A DNA stretch of 64,000 bases, from the NCBI GenBank assembly GCA_034769895.1, contig CM068368.1, forward strand, positions 689,021,877-689,085,876, read 5' to 3'. The translations under genes and the position numbers were made by a program. Below, in pieces: positions 37,080-48,801 of the stretch. Position 1 is the stretch's first letter. Each line of letters begins with the position of its first letter. The stretch is from Magicicada septendecula. Taxonomy: Eukaryota > Arthropoda > Insecta > Hemiptera > Cicadidae. The notes below the pieces were generated by a model. That model made no database searches. It was not told the origin of the DNA and saw only the letters and a program-made list of their open reading frames with translations.

Positions 37080-37545
37080 AATTATTTTGTCCATTTCTTC
37101 GTCTATAAAATCATCCGTAATCCACTACAGTTCTTCAATTTTTTTGTACGGCACAATACTTTTTCAACTTTTCTATTGTACAATTTTCAAATATTTTTCA
37201 CAACACTTCTGCTTTTTGTCTAAAGATAATTCACTACAATTACGTGCAAGTTCTCCTTTAATATCTCCCCAGACGAGGTCTGTAGGATTCAGATCGAGAT
37301 GGTAATGAGCCATAGATGTATTTTCACAGTTAAATGTTTTTAACCAGTAACTGAAATTTTGCTAATGTAATATCTACTTTAATAATTTAAATACATTCTC
37401 AATCATCATCGTATGTCGTAAAACACTTTTGCTGCCGAAAAAACGTTGTTTGACACAAAACCAGCAAAGAGAGAATGACTACTTAATCCACTACTATCAC
37501 TGCCGGTACGCATAAATTAAAACTGCAAGTTTTAGAGAAAGCAAA
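37080..37545 (-). pseudogene. Remnant of an IS630/Tc1-type transposase
   Basis: On the minus strand, HYHLDLNPTDLVWGDIKGEL (near 37250-37305) matches the third catalytic motif of the transposase at 44452 (HYNPIELVWAQVKGYV), with Asp where that one has Glu. Upstream, GFVSNNVFSAAKVFYD (about 37420-37465) resembles the GFV...DYHNEMN segment found in the same family. Frames are broken between these blocks and the N-terminal half is not recognisable. It is an old, dead relative, not a copy, of the intact element. Confidence 0.5.
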
Positions 37546-40269
37546 AAAGCAGCTATGTTTGACGAAATTGACACAAGTCTTTTGGTGGTTCATTATTATC
37601 ATCATCAAAAAAGGTTTTTATATGGACAGACACATTTTAAAATCATGGTTTTACACAGTTGTCATTCGGTTTACTGAATAAGGCAGTTTTATTAATTGAT
37701 AACGTCCTTCTCCACCCATTATAATCAGATCTATTATTGATGATGAAATAAAAGCTGTTTTTAAATTCAATTTTCTTTAGTTTTTGTGAGTCCTTGAACC
37801 AGGGTGTAATTGTGGGATTGAAAAATTATTACCGTTTTAATTTAATGGAAAAGCTCGTAGTGTTTTTGTGATTTTTATAAGTTTCGTTTTCTCTGTACAC
37901 GTGTTTTTAGAATATTCTTTTCTTGCATACGTTTATTTTAACAAAATTACACATCACATAAATCGAAATAAAGTATATTTTATCAGTTTACGTCTCTTTT
38001 CATTATTTACAATACCTATTTGTTCTCATCCTCACAAATATTTTTGTTCAAAATTACTACCCGTTCGTCCAGTATGTGTAAATTATGCACGCAAGTATGC
38101 GGTGGATATGTGTACACATGATGATCAGTTCCGATCCTATAGTGGACGCAATTATGCTGATCGTTACAATTTCCGGGAGCCACAACGAGACATGGAAGTA
38201 TCAGTGGATTAACCGTGTTTTCTGACAACCGTGCTTTGCACATTCCGAATTAAAACGGGTAATGGATGTTTTGCTGTAGGCTATTTGTAAAGAAATCCTA
38301 TATATTAAACAAAATCTCAAATTATTCATAAATATTATAACATCGCCAAATTCAGATCAGTTTTGATAACAATAAGTATGTATAAAAAATGCTAAATACT
38401 ATATTTTAATACATAAATAATGTGGAAAGTAAAAAATATATAAAAGGTAATAAAGAAAGATGGAGAAAGAGTAATAAACCAAAAGTGATTAATAAAGAAA
38501 CTCAACTACTAGACTGACAGACAAACGACATTGACCCAACCCCAGAGATTGGCCAGCTAAGAACCGAAATAAAGTAAACAAGACGAGTGAAGGAGAAGAA
38601 AAATGAAAACAAAGAGAGAACAAACCCACGATGAAGAAAACAAAATGAAACACATCAAGAAAACCCAGACAAGGAATAAAAAATAGAGAAGGGAGAAATA
38701 ATGTAATACAAAATAATAAAGAAAATGAAACCGGTTAAGAACCAAAACAATTAATGAATGTTAGTAGTGATTGAATGACAATTGTAAATAGTCAGTAATA
38801 AAAAACAATAGCTAAAAATACACTAGCCAAAGAGTTAGGAATACATGTAAGTTGTTAATAAAGAAAGACATGATATTAATAATTATATATAATATGTGTA
38901 GAGAAAGAGAATAAAATAGTGAGAAGTAAACGGAAGTTAAACTAGTGAAAGTGAATTATCTTAAAGTGATATAATACAAAAAGAAACACTAAGTAAATTA
39001 TAATGAACACAAAATAATTTAAAAAAGTGCCAGTGATAAATAAATAAAAATATGGTATGTAATAAAAATAGTAAGAGTAGATAAGGCTAAGATAAAGACT
39101 TAGTAGAATAACCAATATTTAAGATTTAAGAGTGAACAAATAACATTTGATAAAGTTATTATGAATAATATTTAGAATAGAACATTGATTCAGTAATAAT
39201 GAACACTAAAGAGTGATATTAACTGTAATAATTATGAAATAATATTGTTATAGAACTTAAGAATGTATTGTAGAATTTAAAGGTGAGAATCACAAGAAAA
39301 AGTAATAAGATGATGTTAACATGGGAGGGAAAGCAAAGAGCTTTAGAAAATAAGTATGTAATAACCTTAAGTAAATACCCATGTTATAAGGGGAGAGTAA
39401 TGAAATAAGTTCAATAGAGGTGAGATTGTTCATCACCCGAACAATAAGTAAGAAGTAATGAATTGTACACACATATTAAACAATAAGTGTTGATTAATGG
39501 TATAAACAATTGTTTATGAATAGGAGATGGATTGGGTAATTATCCCAAACATAAACCTAAATGTTATATGTTATATGATAAACATAATAGCCATATGAGT
39601 AATTAATAGCCATATTATTGACATTGGCAGAGTACTTAAAATAAGGAAAGAAAACAATGTTTGAGTTATAATAGAGAAAACTGTTAGTAAATAATTAGCA
39701 AGAAATATTGAATAACACAGTTGTTACATACAGAGATCACACCAAGACTAAACTAAAACACCTCCATAGATGATAAACCTAATTATAAATAACGAAATAA
39801 CGATCTAGGACAAAATGAGATATAATGTGTATGAAACGATCAAAAACCAGTAATGGCTACTTAGACTTGAAACAGGCCTAACGGTCAAACATAAACAAAT
39901 ACTAATTGTATGAAAATAGCCAAGTAATTAAGAAATCCAAGGTGACTAATTAACCAAGGACGAATGGTAAATATTATTAAAAACAAAATATTAAAATAAG
40001 GAATTATACAAACAGAGAAATGTAATTAGTAAGTATTAAATTAATTGTAAACTTAGAAAACATGAAAAAACCCAATATTGTGGGATACCAAAATAATCTT
40101 TGTGAGAAAATACAAATGACAGTGCTAATAGTTAATAACTAAGAAGGAAGATATGAGAAGGAAGGAAGTCAGAAGATATAGGAAGATTTGAAAAGAATTC
40201 AAATTTTGATAACAATGGATTCATATCAAGCTCGCCCAATCAGAATAATGGTGTAACTCTTCAAATGAG
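37546..40269 (+). other. No recognisable gene (about 2.7 kb)
   Basis: The part up to about 38280 has mixed short ORFs, of which a 114-codon one at 37868-38212 has no recognisable product. From 38300 the plus strand becomes A-rich with very few ORFs, like the non-coding internal parts of the Gypsy elements here. It may be internal DNA of element C, but no Gag is visible. Confidence 0.5.
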
Positions 40270-42166
40270 TTGATTGAAGAAGGTAATCAACCAATGCCTA
40301 GCCGAAACAGTGAGATAGTGTACGTAAATGCCCAAATAAATGGAGTCATGTCAACATTAATGATCGATACTGGATCTAATTTATCTTTAATTGACCAAGT
40401 AGAGTTAAGCAGACTACAACAGGAAAGTAGTATACCTATACCAACTCTACCAATAAACAATGTGACAATCATCGGTGCTACCGGCAGACAAAACAAAACT
40501 GTCAGGAAACAAGTGTCCCTGGAACTTAATAGTAAAGGCCTAACATTCACTATGTCTTTTCTTGTTGCCAGTGGCCTGCCATTCTCAATACTTGTTGGAT
40601 GTAATGTACTCCGCCAATACTCTGCCATAATTGATCTACGGCAAGGAGAAGTGTCACTAAACACTGAACATGGAATATGGATAACAAGTATAGTGAAGGG
40701 TAGTAACTTACCTCCAATAACCAACTGTTGCACCATGTTACAAAATAATTATTGTCAACAAACACATGGTAAATTAATGAATGAATGGAAGGATGAAGAA
40801 ATATGGTCAAACAAGCTGAAGGAGATCAGACACTTCCAAAGAGAAGTACGAGATCAACAGATTAGTGTTCATCAGGCAGAGGATCTCATAAACATTTACA
40901 ATAAATATCGACACATTTTTTCTGGTGCCCCAGGCAAGGTAAAGGATTACCAATGTCAAATCATATTCAAAGAAAATTTTAAGAAATTTTAAGAGCCCGT
41001 TGATTTTAAGAAAAAATCATATCCTATTGCCTACTCTCAAAGGAATGCAGTGAGGGCAGAGATCAACCAGATGATGGAAGATGATATAATAGAATTAAGC
41101 CAATCACCATATACAAGTCCAATAGTGGCGATACCGAAAAAGGATGGAAAAGTAAGAATATTCCTCGATGCTAGAGAAATCAATAAAATGATAGTAAATG
41201 ATAGAACATCCCCAGGCGAAATTGAAGAGATCCTAAAGAAGTTCCATGGCACGAAATACATCAGCGCATGGGATACAGTATGTGGATACTGGCAGGTAGA
41301 GCTACACCCGAACAGTAGAAAATACTTAGCTTTTCTGTTCGATGGGAGAAACTACCAATTCAAAAGACTGCCATTCGGACTGATCAATTCGGTTGCCGTA
41401 TTCGTCAAGTGTATGGATCAGATATTGGGACAAGAGGTACTTAATTTTACTACTGTATACGTACATGACTTGTTGATCACCTCATCAAATTGGCATGAAC
41501 ACTGTGATAGAGTGGAGAGTTTTGAAAAAATTATCAGATAACCATATTACCCTTAAGCTGGATAAATCAAAATTCATAGCCAGCAAGGTACAATTCTTAG
41601 GTTTTAATCTGACAGAAGAAGGCATCACCCCTTCGTCAGAGAAGGTTGAAGCCATACAACGATTCCCTACACCTAAAAATAAAAAACAGCTACAGTCTTT
41701 CCTTGGAATATGCAATTATTAACGGAAATTCCAGGACAATTATTCCAAGCTAACAGCACAATTTCAAAAACAGCTATCCGCTAAAAATAAATGGACATGG
41801 GGAGCCGACCAAGACAAAATATTTGGACAAATAAAAGAAAAATTTTTAGACACCATATTTTACGCCATCCAGATTTCAAAAAGCCATTCTTCATGAATTG
41901 TGATGCGAGCGACGTGAGTGTCGGTGCTGTTTTATATCAAGAAGATGATAAGGGGCAACATATGGTCATAAGCTTTGCAAGTAGAACCTTAAATGCATGT
42001 GAAAGGAACTACCACGTCACGGAAAAGGAACTACTTAGTGTTCGCCTGCAACAAATTCAGGACGTACATTTTAGGATACAACATAACCGTGAGAAGTGAC
42101 CATAGATCCATATCTTTCCTTAAACAATGCAAGCTTAGTCATGGAAGACTAACCCGATGGATATTA
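40270..42166 (+). pseudogene. Pol of Gypsy element C: protease, RT, RNase H (broken, several breaks)
   Basis: Order and motifs are Ty3/Gypsy. Retropepsin has MIDTGSNLSLID near the start. RT has SPYTSPIVAIPKKDGKVRI, then WQVELHPNSRKYLAFLF, LPFGLINS and HVTEKELL. RNase H has MNCDASDVSVGAVLYQ, SFASRTLNACERNYH and SDHRSISFLKQC. A mariner sits in the RNase H region. The protease is close to that of element A. No Gag is seen upstream. The same pol, with the same mariner, recurs at 61232-64000. I treat this as a fossil with about three or more breaks. Confidence 0.85.
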
Positions 42167-43487
42167 CGAGGTGCTATCGGAAAGTTCCCGGACTGTACTT
42201 GGCACGGCTGTTGGACGTGACTGTACAACCTGGCGTCCCAGTGTCCGATTCCGTAATACGTAATGAGTCAGTCTGCCAAGTTTCGTTGCATTGTGAGGTT
42301 GTGTTCGGTCTACGCGTTGTGTATTTTAAGTGTGTGTTAACGTTCATTTGCTAATTTTATGATGGCTGATAAATTCGAGCAACGCGCTTGCATTAAGTTT
42401 TGTTTTAAACTTGGTAAATCGCCTACTGAAACTTTTGCAATGCTTCGAGAAGCTTTTGAAGAACATTCCCTACACAGAACACAGGTTTTTGAGTGGTACG
42501 CTCGTTTCAAGGCCGGCAGAATGTCACTTGAAGATGATCACCGTTCAGGACGACCTTCCACGAGCAAAACGGATGAAAATGTTGAAAAAATTCGACAACT
42601 CATTCATGAAGACCGTCGTTAAACAATCCATGAGTTGTGTACAAGTGCCGGAATAAGCTATGGAAGCTGTCAAGAAATTCTAACTGAAAATTTAGGCATG
42701 CGCCGTGTTGCTGCGAAATTCGTCCCTCGGCTTTTGTCTGTGGATCAGAAACAGCGCCGTGTTGATGTGTGCAGTGAACTCAGAGAAACGTCTGAAAATG
42801 ACCCTACCTTCATCTCCAGGGTCATAACCGGTGATGAAAGGTGGTTTTATGGTTATGATCCAGAAACAAAACAGCAGTCGTCACAGTGGAAAAGTCCACA
42901 ATCACCGAGACCAAAAAAAGCACGGCAGGTCAGAAGTGCAACAAAAACCATGCTCATTGTGTTTTTCGACATCAAAGGCATTGTCCATCGCGAGTTCGTG
43001 CCAGCTGGTGTTACAGTGAACTCAGATTTTTATTTTTGACGTTTTGAGGCGGCTGAGACAAAATGTGCGACGAAAAAGGCCCAAATTGTGGGAAGACCAA
43101 AACTGGCTGTTGCATCACGACAATGCACCTGCACACGCTTCACTGAAAACAACAGAGTTTTTGACCAAAAACAATATGGCCACCGTCCCACACCCTCCAT
43201 ATTCACCAGATTTAGCCCCCTGATTTTTCTCTGTTCCCGAAAATAAAAATTCACATGAAAGGTCACCGTTTTGACACTGTAGAAGACATTAAGAAAAAAA
43301 CGCAGGAGGTGCTCGACAGCCTTCAGCAAAAGACTTTTTTTGACACTTTCCAGGCATGGAAACAACGCTGGATTTGTTGTATCAATTCCCAGGGAGACTA
43401 CTTTGAAGGAGATGGGAGCCATTAATGGCCTAGGTAAGCAAAAAGAATTTATTAGACCTAGTCCGGGAACTTCCTGATAGCACCTCG
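42167..43487 (+). mobile_element. mariner transposon, copy 1 (1321 bp)
   Basis: 28-bp terminal inverted repeats beginning CGAGGTGCTATC, with two mismatches, are flanked by TA (42165-42166 and 43488-43489), the mariner target duplication. It lies inside the RNase H part of element C. A copy of the same length sits at the same position in the second pol copy (61935-63255). Confidence 0.92.
42359..43425 (+). pseudogene. mariner transposase (DD34D), copy 1, dead
   Basis: Starts MMADKFEQRACIKFC with the usual N-terminal HTH (residues 1-110), including WYARFKAGR and DDHRSGRPS. Catalytic motifs are TGDERWF (first Asp), HHDNAPAH (second Asp) and YSPDLAPC (before the third Asp). About 345 codons, the family's usual length, ending FEGDGSH. 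It carries an in-frame TAA at 42620-42622 after EDRR, and frame losses near 43038 and 43219, so it is inactive. The TAA is shared with copy 2. Confidence 0.9.
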
Positions 43488-43489
43488 TA

Positions 43490-43567
43490 TATATGTACAG
43501 TTATATGAATTGGCTCCCAAAGAACTTGGGGCTGTACAAATTAAATTACATGTAAATTTATACACAT
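43490..43567 (+). other. Short stretch of element C between mariner and element B
   Basis: 78 bp that can be read as YMYSYMNWLPKNLGLYKLNYM and then a stop; origin unclear. It ends with ACAT, the left copy of element B's target duplication. Confidence 0.4.
43564..43567 (+). repeat. Target duplication of element B, left copy
   Basis: ACAT directly before TGTAACATGACC. The match is at 55923-55926. Confidence 0.8.
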
Positions 43568-43920
43568 TGTAACATGACCAGGTGTCACATAACCTTGATA
43601 TATGCCCTTGGATTTAATAAATACATAACAGTAATGTAAATAGATAATATAATGATAAGAGTAGCCAAGAAGAGAGGAACCATTGAAGAAGAAAGAAGAA
43701 GAAGTGCCACAAGAAGCAGTAAACCTAAACACTGCTTGACACTACAACCATACTATAACTGACACAAACTAATGGACAAATTAAATTCACTTTAAGCTGT
43801 CAAGCGAGTCAGTGAATAACTTAAATGGAATTTGACATGTTAATAAAAACAATTAAATAAGAATCTGAATAATGTGATATCAGCATCAGCATTTGGCTGA
43901 GAATAAATCAACTATGACTA

Positions 43921-43967
43921 TAGTACGGGACACAGCATTGTAAGCTTCGAGGTGATGCAATAGTAAC
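43921..43967 (+). repeat. Left inverted terminal repeat of the Sailor-like transposon
   Basis: Matches the reverse complement of 46126-46172 at 45 of 47 positions. Confidence 0.9.
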
Positions 43968-44034
43968 TGCGGTATTGCCATGTCGCTTCACTCACACTCA
44001 CGGGCGCGTTACACTACGAAGCCAAACAAACAAC

Positions 44035-44147
44035 GTCAGCGCATTCACATACAATAGAGATAACACACACACACACACCTCACGCTTCTACATCGGTGAG
44101 CTACTACGATCAAAGAGAATACGTCAGCGCATTATCGTACAATAAAG

Positions 44148-44191
<44 letters not shown>
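44035..44191 (+). repeat. Subterminal duplication and (AC)n microsatellites
   Basis: ACGTCAGCGCATT followed by a similar AT-rich stretch and GATAACACACAC occurs twice (about 44033 and 44120), each ending in an AC run; the second run is about 38 bp. It is inside the Sailor-like transposon, between its left repeat and the transposase 3' end. Confidence 0.75.
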
Positions 44192-44451
44192 ACAAGTCCT
44201 CTTCTTTCCACTGTTTTTTTCTTTCTTTATATAATTTTTGTGTTGTTTTCAATTTTGTAAGTAATTATTTTCTTTATTCTTTAGTAATATGACAATTCTC
44301 TTTACATTTTAGTTGTTTTTAAAACAGTCGTTACATTATATGTTATTTAATGAAAAACTTCATTTTTAAAAATTTAGTAAAGAAAAATTATACACATTAT
44401 AATAAAAAATATACACAAAAATTTAAGCATTATAATTATTTTTAAATTCTT

Positions 44452-45852
44452 TCAATCAGAACTGGATTCGCTATCTTCTGAACTTTCTTCTGTCACTGCA
44501 ATCACCATACGTTCTATAGCCAAATCTCTAGGGCATTCTTCCTGGTAATCGTCCTTTTGAAGCTCTTCGGAATGTTGGACGCATTTTCTCCAGTCTTCAA
44601 CCGTTACTTTAGCTATCGCTTCGTCCATCAGTCTTTCAAGGTCGACCATTTTAAAAGTATTATTTCGATCGGCCACATATCCTTTCACCTGTGCCCACAC
44701 CAACTCAATTGGGTTGTAATGTGCATGATAAGGTGGAAGGCGTACAACCTCATGACCCATTTCGTAGGCTATTTGATCAATTTCATATATTTTCAGCGCA
44801 TTTTTTATTTCGTTTTTGTTTAGCAATTGAGCCCTCGTATCTTGCATAGAAAATTCAATTTTATGATTTCTCAACCATTCTTGAATTTCCAATTTTCTCC
44901 AGTTTGATTTAGGAGCTTTCTCAGCAAGTGCGGAATGATAACTCGCGTTATCCATTACTATGACAGAACTTTCTTCCAGTAAATAGAGGAAGTTGACGAA
45001 CCACTCTTTAAAAAGTTTCAAATTCATTTCGTTGTGGTAATCTGTATTTAATGAAGATTTTTGTGCGTGGAAAATTAATTTGCATTCCTTCACGAACCCT
45101 GTTTCAGCTGACCCCGCATGAAGTACAATTAATCTCCCACCTTTTCCGACTGGCACTTTTAAACCACTCCTTTCCTCTGGGTCCTGCCAAATCATTGATT
45201 TGCTGTGATTTTGGTTCACCCATGTCTCGTCCAAATAAAATATGGGCCTTTTTAAAATGCCATTCCGAATTTGATGCATTTTTCTCAGAAAAGTAGCGCG
45301 AGCACAAGCAATATCTACTCTTTCCATTAAAAATTTTCGGCCGTCATTACACTTTTTATATTTAAATCCAATCTGTTTCAAAATTCGCTGCACTGATTTC
45401 TTGGAGCCCCTAAAATTTATTTGTTCAGCCAACTGCTGTTGGATTTTTCCAGATGTTGGGTATTCTCCACGTTCATAAAAACTAAAAACACATCTTCGCA
45501 CAACATCTTTGTCGAAGTTGTCCAAATTTGTTATTGTCGGCTTCTTTTTAAAATGCTTCCGCGGCGTACCAAACTTAGGTTCATTTCCTTCACACTTATC
45601 TGCGTCTCGCTTTACGCCTTGAACTGTCGATCGACTTACTCCACAAGCTTCGGCAGTCAACTCTTGAACCCTTTTAAAAGTCAACGTTTCAACCTTTTTT
45701 GGATCGTCCGCGAGACTCTGTAAAAAGTTGTAAACATTGGCAATGATGTGTTTTCCTTGCTTCCCTAAGTCCTTTTTACCAGATCTTCCTCTGTTTGATG
45801 ACATTGTAGGAGTTTGAGGAGCCTCAACAATTTGTAAATTATTATCATTCAT
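44452..45852 (-). CDS. Transposase, IS630/Tc1/mariner supergroup with DD(81)E spacing (466 aa)
   Basis: Cuts and rejoins DNA at TA sites, by family and by the TA duplication seen here. Residues about 35-85 (VETLTFKRVQELTAEACG, then VSRSTVQGVK) and about 112-175 (YPTSGKIQQQLAEQ, SVQRILKQIGFKYKK) look like helix-turn-helix DNA-binding domains. The catalytic core has Asp208 (YLDETWVNQNHS), Asp301 (VIVMDNASYHS) and Glu383 (YNPIELVWAQVK). I count 81 residues between the second Asp and the Glu, far above the 34-41 of mariner and Tc1 and close to the described DD82E (Sailor) group. The C-terminus is acidic and Ser-rich. The start is the first ATG, about 275 bp inside the right inverted repeat. No break is seen. 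Confidence 0.9.
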   Translation of the reverse strand: MNDNNLQIVEAPQTPTMSSNRGRSGKKDLGKQGKHIIANVYNFLQSLADDPKKVETLTFKRVQELTAEACGVSRSTVQGVKRDADKCEGNEPKFGTPRKHFKKKPTITNLDNFDKDVVRRCVFSFYERGEYPTSGKIQQQLAEQINFRGSKKSVQRILKQIGFKYKKCNDGRKFLMERVDIACARATFLRKMHQIRNGILKRPIFYLDETWVNQNHSKSMIWQDPEERSGLKVPVGKGGRLIVLHAGSAETGFVKECKLIFHAQKSSLNTDYHNEMNLKLFKEWFVNFLYLLEESSVIVMDNASYHSALAEKAPKSNWRKLEIQEWLRNHKIEFSMQDTRAQLLNKNEIKNALKIYEIDQIAYEMGHEVVRLPPYHAHYNPIELVWAQVKGYVADRNNTFKMVDLERLMDEAIAKVTVEDWRKCVQHSEELQKDDYQEECPRDLAIERMVIAVTEESSEDSESSSD

Positions 45853-46125
45853 CGTGAATAAGCCTTATATAATTATTAAATAACGGCAATAATACAATAT
45901 AACAAAAATAATTAATAAAAAGTTTAAACGCGTAATCCTAGAGCTACTGAATGTAATATGTACGTGGGTAATGTTGAGAAGATGGAGATGTTTATCATGT
46001 AGCAAGTGGAATGACATGTCAATGGAATGTGAAGTGTTTGCAACAGACCTCCTCTCCCCACCGTTATCTACGCATACCATGTGTAACAAGCGACAACGCT
46101 GTAGGGCGAGGGGCGGGGAAGAGCT

Positions 46126-46172
46126 GTTACTATTGCGTCACCTCGAAGCTTACAATGATGTGTCCCGTACTA
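46126..46172 (-). repeat. Right inverted terminal repeat of the Sailor-like transposon
   Basis: Partner of 43921-43967. TA at 46173-46174 follows. Confidence 0.9.
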
Positions 46173-47044
46173 TAGTAACTATTAATGCCAAGGACTAAGA
46201 TTAGCTATGGCCACAATATGAGATTGAAGCTGTATTACAGTCTCAAATGTGCTTATGACAAGAAAAAATGTTTGTAAGAGGGAACCTTATATAAATAAGC
46301 TACCTCATCAAGGTACCGAAATGTGAACTAATAAACGTTATTAAGGCATAAATCCGATACAAACGGTATGCCTCAGCAATGCCTAAAACAAACAATCATC
46401 AGTAAGGTGATTAGTAGAAAGTACTAGAAGTGTAAATCACATACACTGAACAGTCTTTGTACCAAACATGGCGATAAGCATTATTAATATGTTATACAAT
46501 TAATAGTTCAATTGCTAATTAATAGCATGGAGCAAAATAATGTGAAACAAAATGTCATAGTGAGTAAGTATAGTTCATAGCAATGTATAAGTTAAGGTTT
46601 AATCATAATATTCAGTAAATAAATATCAGGACGGATATAATAGTGTTCTAACATAGATGTTTAAGTGAAAAAACGCGATGTGGAACACAAACAATATTGA
46701 TAAGAGAGAGTAATCGCCGGCTTTGATTAGCAGACGACAGCGCGAAGCCATATACCTGAACATTGTTTATTAAAAAATGTCAGTGAAAGTGTAAATAAAC
46801 CAGTGTCAAACTATATCAAATTGAAGAGGAAAAAATATCCTTTAATTTGATAGTGATACGACCCCGATCGCAACTATAATAAGTGCGTGACAGGCGTTAG
46901 CATCATTTGCACATAATGAATAAGAAATCGGTTTATCAACACTAACAACATCGACGGCTGTCAATCATTCTGGCGAAAGTCGGTTAAAAAACCGTTAGTG
47001 ACAGTTGGAAAGACAATACGTCACTTTCGTAACGCCTGGCTAAG

Positions 47045-47111
47045 CCAATCAGAAAATAGCTTAATAAGTAAAACAATCGCCTAAGGCTGATCAAACCATA
47101 GGGTATATAAA
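47045..47111 (+). promoter_or_regulatory. CCAAT and TATA boxes of the element B 5' LTR
   Basis: CCAAT at 47045-47049 and TATATAAA at 47104-47111, in the GC-richer middle of the LTR, with the same pair in the 3' LTR. This is the likely start region for the element's RNA. Confidence 0.6.
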
Positions 47112-48712
47112 GAAGAGCGGCTTATTACCGTTAGACACTTTTAACGTTCATCCGGAGCGGCAGATACGCTCGTCTCATCAAAATTTCTACTAACTGATAG
47201 CTTCATTGTAATAGTGCATCGATGGAATCATTTCGGCAACAACAAAAAGTAACTACAAGATACTCTACATAGAATCAGTGCATCTAAGTGCAGTATCATT
47301 TTATTTAGTGCGGGAAAATAACGAACAGAAGAAATAATTAAATAGTATCATATAAGGTCCTTTTTAGTCAGAAGCGGACCAATATTCTCTGTTCAAGTGC
47401 GTGTGTAGTGAATAACAATGGTCATTACAATCCGACCATTGATGTGTTTAATTGAATTTTAATCGAAAGATTAAAAACACAAAGGTAACTGTGTGACAAT
47501 TTATTCCATTACACTGAGTGCAATAACCTATATATTTTGGTAAACAAATCTGTACTGACGCATAACACTGAAACATTTTCTGTATTACACCATGTCTGAA
47601 TTTATTTAATGGATTTGTCAATCCTATTTAAGTTGGATGTTAGTCATAAGTGATCTCACCATATAACTTTGTAAATAATGAATCAAGCGTGACGAACGCC
47701 TAACCTATAAAATAGGTTCGATTTTTATATTAGTAAACTAAAAGGCATTACTAGTCGATATTATATTAGAAAATAATTAGCTATTGTGTAGGCATGAGCA
47801 TTCTTTTTTGTGTTTCAAAGAACTTACGCCTGAGATATAAATAATATTAATGTTTAAAGTAAAGTTTATCTGGACTTAACCAGAATTATTGTTTATGCTC
47901 TGAGCCAGTCATATAGGGTATGTAACAAAATATTTGCAATTGTACATCAATGTATTCTTTTAATTATATTTGTTTGAATTCACTATCAAGGGTACAAATA
48001 AAACCCAATTATTAGCAGCATAACTTGACTTAATTTATTTCTAGAAAACAGATAAATAATTCATTCAGAAGAATCAAAACAACTTTTAGTTGCGATTAAA
48101 TATTGTTGAATTGCATTGCCATAAGGGCAATAAACACGATTTCAATTTTTTAAAATTATTATTTGATTCTATTAATGGGTTTTCCACGGGATTTTCCCGA
48201 AATAAACCTGTGTGGCGCCCATTGTGGTAACCTAACCTTGTAGATAAAGTGAGTTGGTTTTGTAAACCGTCTTGGCAGCTTATTGATTTATTGAACTTCT
48301 GAACTTCCAGAAAACACGAACAGGTACGTGGAAGTGTATTTTATTAATTCTATTGTCCAGACGTTACTAGACTTTACGTACTTAGACGATTATCAACCTG
48401 GAGGAGGAGTTTTGCTGCTAGTATCAACACGACGGTCACCATCATCAAGCGACCAGCTAGTACACTTTATTTTTAAATTTAAGCAACGTTATTGTTCAAA
48501 TAATATTAATGCAATTATCTTATTTTTTATCTAAAAGAGTTCTTTTCAGACACTTATAATTTTGCAATTGTAAACACACTTTTAATAACATCTAATGCTA
48601 CATTTTAATTACTTTATAAAATTGGTAACTTTCAATTTTCAAACACTACAACCTTTAATATTTCGAACATAAATAGAAATTTAGATTTAAATAAACATTT
48701 GGATTTATTACA

Positions 48713-48740
48713 AATTGCGACCAGCAACGTGAGGCTGAAA
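48713..48740 (+). promoter_or_regulatory. Primer-binding-site position of element B
   Basis: The bases after the LTR read AATTGCGACCAGCAACGTG. They resemble a GGCGACC-type primer site but not perfectly; the assignment rests on position. Confidence 0.4.
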
Positions 48741-48801
48741 AATATTAAACGAAAATATTTTTTATATTTTAAAGCAGCCCGGCAAACACAAAAGAACAAA
48801 C

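Larger units (their letters stand above)
43921..46172 (-). mobile_element. IS630/Tc1/mariner-group transposon, Sailor-like (2252 bp)
   Basis: Inverted repeats of 47 bp (43921-43967 and 46126-46172) begin TAGTACGGGACACA and differ at two positions. TA lies on each side, and the uninterrupted 3' LTR shows the empty site (GACTAGTAAC). One 466-codon transposase is open on the minus strand. Intact frame, near-identical ends and insertion into a young LTR make it the youngest insertion I can order in this nest. Confidence 0.92.
43568..48712 (+). repeat. 5' LTR of element B (about 2.89 kb plus nested transposon)
   Basis: Begins TGTAACATGACCAGGTG and ends TTTATTACA; the 3' LTR begins and ends the same way, and the two sequences part company exactly at this base. 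Positions 43921-46172 are a nested DNA transposon with TA duplication. The LTR has a CCAAT/TATA promoter near 47045-47111. A TGGCGCCC block at 48213-48220 looks like a primer site but lies within the LTR. Confidence 0.88.

Noticed and set aside
37868-38212. 114-codon ORF with a hydrophobic start, considered as a secreted protein gene
   Set aside because: No recognisable domain, no supporting splice or promoter context, and surrounded by decayed repeats.
45421-45723. 100-codon plus-strand ORF inside the Sailor-like element
   Set aside because: It is antisense to the 466-aa transposase, which has clear catalytic motifs.
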